A DNA stretch of 64,000 nt, taken from NCBI RefSeq assembly GCF_019219065.1, contig NZ_JAHUWK010000010.1:124001-188000 (forward strand), written 5' to 3'. Source of the stretch: Duganella sp. sic0402 (lineage in GTDB: Bacteria; Pseudomonadota; Gammaproteobacteria; Burkholderiales; Burkholderiaceae_D). Each line of letters starts with the position of its first letter. Position 1 is the first letter of the stretch. The notes beneath the pieces were generated by a model. The model saw only the letters and a program-made list of their open reading frames with translations. It was not told the DNA's origin and ran no database searches. This document shows, piece by piece, positions 28,601 through 37,252 of this stretch. The position numbers were made by a program, and so were the translations under genes.

Positions 28601-30120
28601 TGGCCGGCATGGTCCATGTCTATCGAGAACAGGGCGACCTGACCATCACCGGCGCCGACCTGCCGCAAGCGCTCGGCCTGCGCACACTGGACGCGCGCGC
28701 CGATGTCAACGACGGCACGCTGCACATACAGCTGAACGTCGATGGCGCGCGCGCCGGCCAGGCCAAACTGGATGGCAGCGCCCAGTTGCACGACGGCCGC
28801 CTGGCCGACGACAGCAGCTTCACCCTGACCGGCAGCGCCAATATGGGCTCGCTGGCCTGGCTCGCCCCATTGGCAGGCCAGCCTGGCCTGGAAATCGACG
28901 GCTCCTTCAAGATGGATATCAACGGCAGCGGCACCATCGCCGCGCCGCAGCTCAGCGGCGACATCAGCGGCGACAAACTGGTGGTCAACTGGCTGGACCA
29001 GGGCATCAAGCTGCGCAACGGCCAGCTACAAGCACGCCTGAGCGGCGACCAGCTGCAACTGCAAAAGCTCGCCTTCGACGGTAACCAGGGCCGCGCGCAA
29101 GCCGATGGCTGGATACGCTACGCCGCCAACGAAGCGACCATGCAGCTGAAACTCACCGCAGACAAGCTGGAAGTGCTGTCGCGCCCCGACCGCATCCTGG
29201 TCATCAGCGGCACCAGCAGCCTGACGCGCGATGCCAGACACTTCCAGCTGGACGGCAAGGTACGCGCCGACCGCGCCAGCATCGAACTGGCCGGCGCCGA
29301 CACGCCAACGCTGAGCGACGACGTGGTCATTGTCGGCAAGGGTGCACCGCAGGTCAAGGCGGCGCAAGGCATGCCGCTCAACATCGACCTCGAAGCGGAT
29401 CTCGGCAATGACTTCAACCTGAAGGGCAAAGGGCTGGATGCGCAACTGGCCGGCGCGCTGCGCATCCGCGTCGCGGACCGCCGCCCGCCACGCGTCAACG
29501 GCAGCATCCGCGTGGTCAGCGGCACCTATGCGGCCTATGGCCAGAAACTGGCGATTGACCGCGGCGTGATCAACTTCACCGGCGCCTACGACAATCCGGG
29601 CCTGAACATCCTCGCCGTGCGCCGCCGTCCGGAAGGCGAAGCGCTGAGCGAAACCAATGTGGAAGCTGGCGTCGAAGTGCGCGGCACCGCGCTGGCGCCA
29701 CAGGCCAAGCTGGTGTCCACGCCAACCGTGTCGGACAGCGACAAGCTGGCCTGGCTGGTGCTGGGCCACGGCATCGATAACACCCAGGGCAATGACATGG
29801 CGCTGCTCAGCACTGCGGCGGGCGCGCTGTTCGGCGGCGCCGGCCAGGGCAAGCTGGCGAATGCACTGGGCGTGGATGAACTGGGCGTGGGCCAGGCGGC
29901 GGGCACATCGACTGCCGGCGCGGCCACTGGCTTGCAGAACACCGTGGTCACGGTCGGCAAGCGCATCTCGTCGCGCGCCTACCTGAGCTTTGAACAGGGC
30001 GCCAGCAGCGCGACCAGCCTGGTCAAGCTGAAGTACAAGCTGAACCCGCGCATCACGCTACAGTTCCAGACCGGCACCAACAATGCGCTGGACGTGCTCT
30101 ACACCTGGGCGTTCGACTAG
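25645..30120 (+). CDS. tamB: TamB, inner-membrane anchored translocation and assembly module protein
   Basis: 1491 residues. A single membrane anchor (about 17-35, RVAIGLAVVAVLLLGAFWLL) is followed by a very long periplasmic beta-helical groove (AsmA-like repeats) rich in alternating hydrophobic residues, and the conserved DUF490 C-terminal domain (about 1150-1491; RVNGSIRVVSGTYAAYGQKL, LSFEQGASSATSLVKLKYKL, VLYTWAFD end). It spans the periplasm and pairs with TamA. A Ser/Gly/Ala-rich patch at about 775-805 is a local insertion. The TGATG overlap with tamA indicates translational coupling, the standard tamAB operon. Confidence 0.95.
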   Translation: MADQQDTPQDTVAAPRRRWPRRVAIGLAVVAVLLLGAFWLLGRESTLQQLVQRLSSASGGQISVTGVSGSLYHRMHIDKLVYRSKDSVVTAEQIDINWSPLQYFSEGLTISELHARSLLVQSTGPSEPATMPASLASPIKLSIADGRLDKLTLASAAGSDVIGQLRFKLDGDRKSWRLRDASAHTAFGDIKADATIAGNKPFALQGKASLAAGGDVRLAVQASGDLALLGLKLQGAANGASGEATLSLAPFEQIILRSIDLTGRDLDPAGFDAAWPEAKFSLKLSAAIAKDQKLSGQFALLNQGKAAPLDHKGLPLQAFSGRLDGTLTSSVLDNVFLDMGSAGKFTGGGKVDRSGPEAGIDAAQFKLHTDRFDLKHIHTSINKTAVAGDIALTSTPKKQTLTAALADKGLRLDVQATLADALLQLHQARLLAKKGSISATGQASLKDKQEFSARLSVDHFDPSALGTGYPIADLNAGVNAKGVLAPAWQVATDFQIKASKFMGQALTGNGKLNADARHISGVDAHLSLAQNTADISGNFGAPGEQLRWKVDARQLSAVSSDLLGAIAASGIVSGSMDAPRSSFEADAKGLAFASAKRPSDSLIHAAGDVLMVKGTPELKLNGSVQRLNPASFGAAQAGAINATFSGNAHLAADWRAGVNLTLQPSTFANAPLSGHARLTASKGSISNADIDLHLASNSLQAKGSFGSAADKLEWKLDAPQLGALGPQFGGALRASGTASGTSARPAIVLTLDGSNLRAPGQQQIGTVRGSATLGNTIAMASGGGTTVGSGASASGGAAARGAGRTSAAEVTADVPLVSDIEITRYVSPSISLDRARLQTSGTRSAHIIQLSATSPSFDAALRVKGSWADDTWTGAIDTLQNRGRFALTLAAPAPLKLSAPQDTGVAGLLKPEQIALGAITINLPAGSVRIDNLEKTGAAWRSNGRATGVPVNYLAQLSDAWRDNVRSTLTIGAEWGLNLQADTRALAGMVHVYREQGDLTITGADLPQALGLRTLDARADVNDGTLHIQLNVDGARAGQAKLDGSAQLHDGRLADDSSFTLTGSANMGSLAWLAPLAGQPGLEIDGSFKMDINGSGTIAAPQLSGDISGDKLVVNWLDQGIKLRNGQLQARLSGDQLQLQKLAFDGNQGRAQADGWIRYAANEATMQLKLTADKLEVLSRPDRILVISGTSSLTRDARHFQLDGKVRADRASIELAGADTPTLSDDVVIVGKGAPQVKAAQGMPLNIDLEADLGNDFNLKGKGLDAQLAGALRIRVADRRPPRVNGSIRVVSGTYAAYGQKLAIDRGVINFTGAYDNPGLNILAVRRRPEGEALSETNVEAGVEVRGTALAPQAKLVSTPTVSDSDKLAWLVLGHGIDNTQGNDMALLSTAAGALFGGAGQGKLANALGVDELGVGQAAGTSTAGAATGLQNTVVTVGKRISSRAYLSFEQGASSATSLVKLKYKLNPRITLQFQTGTNNALDVLYTWAFD

Positions 30121-30230
30121 CGCGGATTGTGATCCGGCACCGGGTCATCCTGCGGCACAGGATGCGGTAGATTGGGTGGTGTCGGATCATCGACCGGTAC
30201 GGGGTCCGGGGCGCGGTGGAATAATTTCAT
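30117..30230 (-). CDS. 37-residue proline/aspartate-rich small protein overlapping the tamB stop
   Basis: A minus-strand frame of 37 codons begins at an ATG preceded at ideal distance by AGGAGAG, one of the best ribosome sites in the window. The peptide starts MKLFHRAPDPVPVDD and consists of repeated DP/VP/PP units ending PDHNPR. Its TAG overlaps the tamB stop region (30117-30119). Composition suggests an extended or disordered acidic peptide; there is no membrane segment or signal. It follows 35 bases after the converging side of the S9 peptidase gene stop on the same strand and could be the last gene of that transcript. Function unknown. Confidence 0.65.
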   Translation of the reverse strand: MKLFHRAPDPVPVDDPTPPNLPHPVPQDDPVPDHNPR

Positions 30231-30265
30231 GATTATCTCTCCTGAGAAAATGCCAGCATCCCATG

Positions 30266-32722
30266 TTACGCGCTGGCGTGGCGCACGTATTTCTCCAGCC
30301 AGGCATTGGTCTCGTACAGCATGTGCAGGATCGATTCGCGCGCCCGGTAGGCATGCGATTCATTCGGCAGCATCACCAGCCGCGCCGTCCCGCCCAGCCC
30401 CTTGATGGCCTGGAACATGCGCTCGCTCTGCAAGGGGAAGGTACCGGAATTGCTGTCTTCCGCGCCATGGATGAGCAGCAGCGCATCCTTGATCCTGTCG
30501 GCGTAATTAAACGGCGACATCGCCTGATACACCTCCTGCGCCTGCCAGAACGGCCGCTCCTCGGCCTGGAAGCCAAATGGCGTCAGTGTGCGATTGTACG
30601 CGCCGCTGCGTGCGATCCCGGCGCGGAACAAGCGCGTATGCGCCAGCAGATTGCCGGTCATGAAGGCGCCATACGAATGCCCGCCGATGGCGATCCGGTG
30701 ACGGTCCGCCACGCCACGCCGCACCACCTCCTCCACCGCTGCTTCGGCCGATGCCACCAGCTGCGGCAGATACGTATCGTTCGGCTCATCGTCGCCGCTG
30801 CCGACAATCGGGAACGAGGGATTATCCAGCACCGCATAGCCCATCGCCAGGAAGGCCGCCGGCCCCCAATAGCTGACGGCGCTGAAGCGGTACGGCGAAC
30901 CGGTGGTCTGGCTGGCCGCCCCGGCCGACTTGAACTCCTGCGGATACGCCCACATCAGCATCGGCAGCGTGCCGTCGCGCGCCGCGTCGTAGGCAGGCGG
31001 CAGCATCAATGTCGCCGTCAGCTCGACGCCGTCCGCGCGTGGATAGCGGATCTGCTCCTTCACCACGTCTTTCAACTGCGGCGTCGGATGAGGATAGTGG
31101 GTCAGTGCAGTCAGCTGCCCGCCTTCCGGCTTGTTCAGATCACGCAGATAGTAATTCGGCCGCTCGGACGGCGACTCGCGCGTGGTCAGCAACAGCGTAC
31201 CGTCATCGTTCAGCACCGCCGCCACGTTTTCAAAATATGGCGCGGCGCTCTGGAACAGCCGCTGTTTCTGTTTGGTGGTCAGGCTCAGGCGGTCGAGGAA
31301 GGGTCGGTCGCCTTCCGGCGTCGCGCCCGCGCCGTCCAGCAGCACCGTCGTGCCGGGGCCAATCAGCAGGCGCGGGAAGCCGTTAACGTCGGCGCGCATC
31401 ACCGGCGAGCCGGGACTGTTGTAACGGTCTTCATAGGAACCAGCGTGAATCAGCTGCGGCGGCGTGGAAAGATGGCCGGGCGCGATCATCCACTGCTGGT
31501 AAGCGCGCGTCTTGTGCCAGCGCTCATTGATCAGCGCCACATCGTCGCGTCCCCAGGCGATGCCGGCGTAGCGCATCGTCAGCCGCGCCACCACCAGCGG
31601 CGGCTCGCGGAACGGTGCCGCCTGCATCAGCACCAGGTCGCGCACACCGTCGATGACGTCGCGCGCCGGATCGCCGCCATCCTGCGCCTCGGCCCAGGCC
31701 AGGCTGGCCGGCGCATCGGCGCGCCATGATACATGGCGCACGCCTTCGGACACCGCGTCATTCCCTTGCGGCAGCCCCTCCTCCAGCGGCAGGTTGGCGA
31801 CCGTGTGCACCACCACACCATGCAGGTCGCGCACCTCCACCCGCTCGCCAAAACTGGAGACAGGCACGATGTAGGAATACGGCCGCGTAATGCTTTGCGT
31901 CAGAATGTACTGACCGTTCGGTGCAATCGAGGTGCGCGAGAACTGGCCCGGCGCACCGACCAGCCGTGTGTTGCCGTGCAAATCGACGATTGCCATCTGC
32001 ACCGTGACATAGAACTCGAACAGGCGTGCGTCCTCTTCGTTCTTCAGCAAATCCTGATAAGTGCGCAGCTGGCGCACATGGCCATCGGCGCTGCTGTCCT
32101 GCGCGATCGGTCCGGAAGGAATGCCGGTCGCCAGCGGCGCTTTGCCGATGCCGGCCGGACGCCAGTGCACCAGCAGCCCACTGCTGTCCGGCAGCCAGTT
32201 GAAGCCGCGCGTCAGCACCGCCGACAGCGGCTGCGGCGACAGCTTGCGCGCCTTGCGTTCGGCAATATCCACCACCCACAACTCCACCGCACCGCGATCG
32301 CCTTTCAGCGACACATGCGAAAACGCCAGGTAGCGCTGGTCCGGCGACCAGCTCAGGTCCGACAGGCGCAGGCCGCGCGGCAGGCCGCGTATGCGGCTTT
32401 GCTTGCGCGTCGCCAGATCGAGAAACGCCAGCTCCGAGCCGAACGAAAACCGCGACGAAGAGCAGGTGCGCGGATTGATACGCAAGCCGGCCAGCTTCAG
32501 CTCGGGCTGCGCCACTTCGGCGATGCCGGGCAAGGCCGGCGTCTGCACCACGGCGAGCAGGTTGCGCTGCGGGCTCAGGCTCAGCGCCGGCGCGCGCGCC
32601 GCGTCAACAATCGCCTGCAAGGCGGCCGGTGGCAGCTGGTAGCCGCCCTCCTGCGCGCCGGCTTGCGGCGCGGCGGCCATCAGGCCCAGATTCAAGGGCA
32701 GCACGGATAAAGGTTGGTTCAT
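30266..32722 (-). CDS. S9-family serine peptidase, glutamyl endopeptidase-like
   Basis: 818 residues: an N-terminal beta-propeller (about 40-520) and a C-terminal alpha/beta hydrolase (about 560-818). The catalytic triad is S683 in GGHSYGAF, D756 in GAEDSNSGT and H790 in NESHAYRA. The N-terminal motif LAGLRINPRT and SRFSFGSELAFLDL resemble the chloroplast-type glutamyl endopeptidase branch (S9D) more than classic prolyl oligopeptidases or acylaminoacyl peptidases. A weak hydrophobic N-terminus ending QAGAQ may be a signal peptide, but it lacks a basic start, so location is uncertain. It would cut peptides after acidic residues if the S9D assignment holds. Confidence 0.85.
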   Translation of the reverse strand: MNQPLSVLPLNLGLMAAAPQAGAQEGGYQLPPAALQAIVDAARAPALSLSPQRNLLAVVQTPALPGIAEVAQPELKLAGLRINPRTCSSSRFSFGSELAFLDLATRKQSRIRGLPRGLRLSDLSWSPDQRYLAFSHVSLKGDRGAVELWVVDIAERKARKLSPQPLSAVLTRGFNWLPDSSGLLVHWRPAGIGKAPLATGIPSGPIAQDSSADGHVRQLRTYQDLLKNEEDARLFEFYVTVQMAIVDLHGNTRLVGAPGQFSRTSIAPNGQYILTQSITRPYSYIVPVSSFGERVEVRDLHGVVVHTVANLPLEEGLPQGNDAVSEGVRHVSWRADAPASLAWAEAQDGGDPARDVIDGVRDLVLMQAAPFREPPLVVARLTMRYAGIAWGRDDVALINERWHKTRAYQQWMIAPGHLSTPPQLIHAGSYEDRYNSPGSPVMRADVNGFPRLLIGPGTTVLLDGAGATPEGDRPFLDRLSLTTKQKQRLFQSAAPYFENVAAVLNDDGTLLLTTRESPSERPNYYLRDLNKPEGGQLTALTHYPHPTPQLKDVVKEQIRYPRADGVELTATLMLPPAYDAARDGTLPMLMWAYPQEFKSAGAASQTTGSPYRFSAVSYWGPAAFLAMGYAVLDNPSFPIVGSGDDEPNDTYLPQLVASAEAAVEEVVRRGVADRHRIAIGGHSYGAFMTGNLLAHTRLFRAGIARSGAYNRTLTPFGFQAEERPFWQAQEVYQAMSPFNYADRIKDALLLIHGAEDSNSGTFPLQSERMFQAIKGLGGTARLVMLPNESHAYRARESILHMLYETNAWLEKYVRHASA

Positions 32723-32815
32723 GTATGTCCTCTCGGTCCAGTTTGCTTATGCTAGCCTTGATTGTCAATCCGTGCCGTACAATCACGGTTTTCAGTTTTC
32801 GCATCCGGACACATT

Positions 32816-33349
32816 ATGGAAATGACCACACTCGTATTGCTGTTGCTCGTGCCACTGGCGGTCTGGCGCATCTATTCGCGCCTGAAGGTCGTGCTGGGCC
32901 GCACCAAGTCCGAGCTGTGGCGCCATTACGCCACGCTGGCGGTGATGGTGGTGATGGTGCTGGCGGTCGCTATCCAGAACATCGGCAACTGGGTCGCCAT
33001 GGCGGCGCTGCTGGCCGGCGTGGTGGCGGGCGGCCTGCTCGGCAAGCTGAGTATGAAGAAAAGCCGTTTGGAGAACCGCGCCGAAGGCTTCTTCTACACC
33101 CAGGACCGCAAGCTTGGCCTGCTGGTCATCATGCTGTTCATCAGCCGCCTGATCTACCGCCTGTTTGAAGCCTATCTGCACATGCACAACGGCCTGGCGC
33201 TGGACCCGGACTTCCTCGGCCAGCCGATCACCGCATGGCTGTTTGGCCTGCTGGGCGGTTTTTATGGCGTCTACGCCACACTGCTGGTGCAATGGCGCCG
33301 CACACAGAAACCGGTGCCGCGTCCGATAGACATTTTCGACATCAAGTAA
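32816..33349 (+). CDS. Hypothetical inner-membrane protein
   Basis: 177 residues with about five hydrophobic segments (residues about 4-18, 38-56, 60-75, 105-120 and 143-163) joined by basic loops such as RIYSRLKVVLGRTKSELWRH. The start MEMTTLVLLLLVPLAV is chosen because the upstream in-frame residues overlap the divergent promoter. The C-terminus PRPIDIFDIK is cytoplasmic-like. Divergent from the S9 peptidase gene across 93 bases. Family not recognised. Confidence 0.75.
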   Translation: MEMTTLVLLLLVPLAVWRIYSRLKVVLGRTKSELWRHYATLAVMVVMVLAVAIQNIGNWVAMAALLAGVVAGGLLGKLSMKKSRLENRAEGFFYTQDRKLGLLVIMLFISRLIYRLFEAYLHMHNGLALDPDFLGQPITAWLFGLLGGFYGVYATLLVQWRRTQKPVPRPIDIFDIK

Positions 33350-33368
33350 GCGACAAGTGCTATCGTTG

Positions 33369-33390
33369 AATCTACCGTACGCGGTAGATT
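33369..33390. promoter_or_regulatory. Hairpin between two small genes
   Basis: AATCTACCG (33369-33377) and CGGTAGATT (33382-33390) form a perfect 9-base stem with the loop TACG. It lies 19 bases after one stop and 17 bases before the next start, with no T-run. It may attenuate or stabilise the two-gene transcript. Confidence 0.4.
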
Positions 33391-33407
33391 TAAACGAGGG
33401 TATTGCC

Positions 33408-33629
33408 ATGCACGCCACGCAGCAGCTTGCGGTGTACGACTTCTACACCAGGACCATCAAGAGCACCATCGGATTACGCGGTTTCACCTTGCAACTCAAG
33501 GTGGAAAAGGCCGCCACGCTGGACGACTTGCGCCAGCTGCGCGATCCCTACGTGGAGGCGGTGCTAAAGGCAAAGGGCCGCGATCAGGCGGCCCTTCTGG
33601 CGCAGCAACTGGATCAGTTGCTGGATTAG
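33408..33629 (+). CDS. Small hypothetical protein
   Basis: 73 residues (MHATQQLAVYDFYTRTIKST start). The later part KAATLDDLRQLRDPYVEAVL and RDQAALLAQQLDQLLD forms two amphipathic helices, suggesting a small dimeric or partner-binding protein. A GAGGG ribosome site lies 9 bases upstream of the chosen ATG. It converges on the SMC-like operon with 11 bases between stops. No known family is recognised. Confidence 0.65.
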   Translation: MHATQQLAVYDFYTRTIKSTIGLRGFTLQLKVEKAATLDDLRQLRDPYVEAVLKAKGRDQAALLAQQLDQLLD

Positions 33630-33640
33630 TTGCGGGAAAA

Positions 33641-36475
33641 TTAAGCGGCAGCCTTCGCCGCTTCCGCCTGACGGCGTTGCAGCACGAAGATCGGCTGCGC
33701 CCATTCCGTGTCCTTCTTCTTTTTACTCGTGATGAGCGTCAGTTCCGAAGGATCGTAGACATCGGTGTTGTGCGTCAGCGGCGTCGTCATCAGGTACTGG
33801 GCGTCGGTATTTTTCAGGAACTCGCCGACCAGCTGGATGTTGCGGATATCCAGGTGGGCAAACGGTTCGTCGATGAAGACAAAGCCGCCAGAACCTTCTT
33901 CCGATTTCAGCAGACCAATCAGCAGCACCAGCGATTTCATCACCTGCTGGCCGCCCGACGCTTCGCCGTCGTTCATGCCGATCACGCCCTTGCCGTCGAA
34001 CTTGAAGCGCACATGCAGGCCTGCCTGCGCCAGCTGCACGTCGTCATTCTCCAGCCGCACCGGATCGGCGCTGACCTCGATGCCAGCCAGCTGGCCCAGC
34101 TCCTTGATATTGGCCGCGTAGGTCTTGATCGTATAGCGCAAACGCTCCATGTAGGCGCCGCGTGCATTGCCGGTCGCTTCGATGGCGCGGTTGTTCTGGT
34201 AGCGGCGCTCCTCGGTTTCCGACTGGCGCGAATGCAGCTGGTCGTTGAGGCGCTGGTACTGGTCGATCACCGTAGCGTCCAGTTCCCAGTCGCTGCGCGA
34301 CAGGCTGGCCTCCAGGCTGTGGATACGCAGATTGACCTGGTGCGCATTCTGGTGTTCCTTGACCAGCGCGGCGCGGCGCGCAGGACGGCGCCACGCTTGC
34401 GGCAAATGACGCCATGCCTTGCGCAGCGCGACCAGCGCCTTGGCGTGGTCGGCGCGCTGCTCAAGCGCGCGCTTGTGGTTCAGGCGCATGCCGGCTTCCG
34501 CTTCCGACAATGCGAAGCGCGCGTTCTGCCAGGTGGTGTCGGCGCGGGTGCGCGTGACCACGGCGGTCTTGATCAGGTTTTGCAGTTCGCCCAGGCGCGC
34601 GCCCACTTCGCTGCGCTCGGCGCGCAGCGGCACGGCGTTGCGCGAGGCTTCGTCGAATTCCTCGGCGCGCGCGGCCAGCTCCTTGGCGGCGTCAACGCCG
34701 GCCAGGCGGGTTTTCAGCGAACTGATTTCGGTGGCCAGCTTGGACACCACCAGCGTCAGCTGGTCTTCCAGCGCTTCCAGCGCCGGCAGCGAACGCTGGA
34801 TCGCTTCCATCCGCTGCGAGCGGCCGGCGGAACCAAAGCGGTAACGCGAAGCCTCGACGAACAGCGAGCGGCCACCACGGCGTTCGCGGTGATAGGCTTC
34901 CGGCGTGATCCACTCTTCGTGGCTGCCCAATTTGGCGCCGACATCCACGCTGTCCACCTTGGTGATGCGCGACAGCTGTTCCACCAGCCAAGCCGGCACC
35001 TTGGCCGAGAAGTTCACCACCGACATCAGGGAATTGTCCTTGATGGTCGGCGCGTGCACCAGGTCCGGCACGATGAAGTGGCGATAGCGTTCCTTCTCCG
35101 CCAGGCGGTAAGCCGCCGCCGCGTCGGAGGATTTATCCAGCAGCACCACCGAGGCATAGCCCGACAGCACACCTTCGACAGCGCCCTGCCATTTCGGATC
35201 GGTGACTTCGACAATATCCGACAGCATGGCGTGGCCGATGCCGGCGTCGTTCAGCACCTTGCGCATGGCGCGCTGCGCTTCCGGCTCCGGCATCGCGGTC
35301 TTGCCCTGCAAGGCGGAGATGGTCGACAGCTCGCTGGCGATCCTGGAGGCGATGGCGTCGCGCGCGGTGCGCTGGCGGGCCAGTTCGATTTCCTTTTCCT
35401 GCAGCGTCTTCGCCACTTCCGCCAGGTCCGAGCCGGAATCCGATGCCAGCTTTTCCAGGCGCGCCTTCTGTTCCAGCAGGCTTTCCAGCGGCTTCAGTTT
35501 GCCGTTGATGCTGGTCAAACGGGTTTGCAGCGAGGTCGATTCCTGCTCCAGCACCGTCTCATGACTTTGTGCGTCCGACAGCGCCTTGGCCTGAGCGGCC
35601 AGCATCGAACGCTTGTCGGCCAGTTGCGCGTCGGCCTGCAGCAGCGGCTTGCGCGCTTCGCGCAGCTGGCGGCTGAGGTTAGCGTGCTTCTCGCGCGCCT
35701 CGTGGTACTCCAGCGACGCCAGCACTTCCTCTTGCAGGTTGCGGCGCTCCTTGTTCAGGTCTTCCCACTGGTGGTAGTTGGCCACGCGCAGGCGCAGGCC
35801 TTCCAGGTTGGTCTTGGACGCCTCCAGTTCCGCTTCAAAGCGTTTCAGCTCCGTCTCGGTGTCGCGCTGGTGGCGCTTGGCTTCGTCGTACGCATCCAGC
35901 ACTTCCTTGTCGCCGAACACCTGGAACACCAGGTCCAGCAACTGGCGCGGCGCGTACTCGCACAGCTTGTCCGTTTCGCCCTGCTCCAGGGCCAATACTT
36001 TGGCCATGGCCGGCGACAGGCCGGCGTTTGCCAGGCGCTTGCGGTAGTTCTCGACACCCAGCCACTCGTTACCGGCTTCGCCGATGTCCTCGATCTGCAC
36101 ATTACCAGGGCGCATCAGGTACTGGCGCTTCCAGTCGCCGCCGTTCTTCTGGATCTGGCAGAACAGCGTGACTTCGTCGTCGCTGAAGAAACCGGAGCTG
36201 CGGAACGGGCGGTTGGACAGCTGGCGGCCCATCGGCTTGTTGTCCACCACGGCGCGCAGCCAGGCGGTCTGCTGGCCGCTATGGCGCGCATAGTGCTTGT
36301 AGGTGCGGCCCATCGAGCAATCAAGGCCGAACAGCGTGCGCAGCGCGTCCAGCAAGGTGGTCTTGCCGGAGCCGTTCTGGCCGGCGATGGTGATGATCTT
36401 GGCGTCCAGCGGGATGTTCTTGATGCGTTGCCAGTAATCCCAGTGGACCAGTTCTAGCGATTTAATATGAAACAT
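33641..36475 (-). CDS. mksB: SMC-like ATPase of an MksBEF-type condensin (MksB-like)
   Basis: 944 residues. Walker A GQNGSGKT is at 32-39, a Q-loop region LALEQGETDKLCEY at about 161-174, coiled-coil arms about 195-390 and 550-790, a hinge-like globular domain about 400-545 (TDPKWQGAVEGVLSGYASVV), the signature SGGQQ at 840-844 and Walker B FVFIDEPFAHLD at 865-876. This head-arm-hinge-arm-head order is diagnostic of SMC proteins. Length is far below canonical SMC (about 1150-1200) and MukB (about 1490) and fits MksB. The hinge looks more like that of canonical SMC than MukB. It is the last gene of a three-gene operon with kleisin-like and kite-like subunits. A Wadjet JetC is the alternative, but no JetD nuclease gene is next to it. 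Confidence 0.8.
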   Translation of the reverse strand: MFHIKSLELVHWDYWQRIKNIPLDAKIITIAGQNGSGKTTLLDALRTLFGLDCSMGRTYKHYARHSGQQTAWLRAVVDNKPMGRQLSNRPFRSSGFFSDDEVTLFCQIQKNGGDWKRQYLMRPGNVQIEDIGEAGNEWLGVENYRKRLANAGLSPAMAKVLALEQGETDKLCEYAPRQLLDLVFQVFGDKEVLDAYDEAKRHQRDTETELKRFEAELEASKTNLEGLRLRVANYHQWEDLNKERRNLQEEVLASLEYHEAREKHANLSRQLREARKPLLQADAQLADKRSMLAAQAKALSDAQSHETVLEQESTSLQTRLTSINGKLKPLESLLEQKARLEKLASDSGSDLAEVAKTLQEKEIELARQRTARDAIASRIASELSTISALQGKTAMPEPEAQRAMRKVLNDAGIGHAMLSDIVEVTDPKWQGAVEGVLSGYASVVLLDKSSDAAAAYRLAEKERYRHFIVPDLVHAPTIKDNSLMSVVNFSAKVPAWLVEQLSRITKVDSVDVGAKLGSHEEWITPEAYHRERRGGRSLFVEASRYRFGSAGRSQRMEAIQRSLPALEALEDQLTLVVSKLATEISSLKTRLAGVDAAKELAARAEEFDEASRNAVPLRAERSEVGARLGELQNLIKTAVVTRTRADTTWQNARFALSEAEAGMRLNHKRALEQRADHAKALVALRKAWRHLPQAWRRPARRAALVKEHQNAHQVNLRIHSLEASLSRSDWELDATVIDQYQRLNDQLHSRQSETEERRYQNNRAIEATGNARGAYMERLRYTIKTYAANIKELGQLAGIEVSADPVRLENDDVQLAQAGLHVRFKFDGKGVIGMNDGEASGGQQVMKSLVLLIGLLKSEEGSGGFVFIDEPFAHLDIRNIQLVGEFLKNTDAQYLMTTPLTHNTDVYDPSELTLITSKKKKDTEWAQPIFVLQRRQAEAAKAAA

Positions 36476-36478
36476 GGC

Positions 36479-37252
36479 TTAGTCCTTGGCTGGAGTGTCG
36501 TCTTCTATGGGCGCCGGTGGCGGCGCTTCGAATGCTGGCAGTATCTCTTCTTCCACCTCGGCCGGCATTTCCTCGGGAATGTCGACCGCAATCGGCGGCG
36601 CGCTGCGCGGCACTGCGACCAGCGTTGGCGGCGAGCGTTTGAATACATCGGCCAGCGCGCCGTTGACGATGCGCTCTTTCAGCAGGTCGGTGTCCATCAG
36701 CAGGTCCAGCAGCGGGCCTTCGACGATGACGTCGCCACGGCGTTCGATGAAGCCAAGCTTGGACAGGATGCCGAGGTTCATGTCGAGGCGGGTTTTCTTG
36801 CCCAGCTTGTCGCCGAAGTCGGCCAGCAGCGCCTTGTAGGCGATACCGATCGAAGTGTCTTCCGCGCGCGGCAGCGGCTTCTCGGTGCCGAACATATCGT
36901 TCTGGTTGTCCTCCGCGTGCTGGTGGGTTTCCTGGCGTTCGCGCTTGGGCAGGATGATCTGCGCCCACAGCACCACCAGCAGCGCCACGCCATCGCGCGA
37001 CAGGCCGAAATTATTGTTCTGCCAGACATCCTTGGCGCCGAAAATCTTCGGTTCGATATTGCGGTGCAGGGCCAGCGTGACGTGGTCGGCGTAGACGTTG
37101 TCCAGCAGCTTCAGGCCGGCAGCCAGCAGGCGCGCGTCAACCTCGGTGCGGAACTGTTCGTCCGACAGCACGCGCTTGACCAGTTTATCGTCGCGGCGCA
37201 GCGTCTGGTGCGACAGCAGGCGCGCGATCAGGATTTGTGCATCATCATTCAT
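36479..37252 (-). CDS. mksE: MksE-like (kite) subunit of the SMC complex
   Basis: 257 residues. The N-terminal two thirds are helical with winged-helix character (ADFGDKLGKKTRLDMNLGIL then SKLGFIERRGDVIVEGPLLD, about 150-205). The last ~45 residues are acidic and proline-rich (IPEEMPAEVEEEILPAFEAP), a disordered tail. Small winged-helix proteins encoded between kleisin and SMC genes are MukE/MksE/JetB subunits that dimerise and bind the kleisin. It overlaps the upstream kleisin gene by 8 bases and is 3 bases from the SMC gene, so all three are translationally linked. Sequence similarity to named MksE proteins cannot be measured here; the call rests on context and fold pattern. Confidence 0.7.
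   Translation of the reverse strand: MNDDAQILIARLLSHQTLRRDDKLVKRVLSDEQFRTEVDARLLAAGLKLLDNVYADHVTLALHRNIEPKIFGAKDVWQNNNFGLSRDGVALLVVLWAQIILPKRERQETHQHAEDNQNDMFGTEKPLPRAEDTSIGIAYKALLADFGDKLGKKTRLDMNLGILSKLGFIERRGDVIVEGPLLDLLMDTDLLKERIVNGALADVFKRSPPTLVAVPRSAPPIAVDIPEEMPAEVEEEILPAFEAPPPAPIEDDTPAKD

Noticed and set aside
26167..28791. 874-codon minus-strand frame inside tamB
   Set aside because: Shadow composition without motifs; the plus strand encodes a complete, recognisable TamB.
33677..36457. 926-codon plus-strand frame opposite the SMC gene
   Set aside because: The minus strand carries all SMC motifs; the opposite frame is low-complexity and unsupported.
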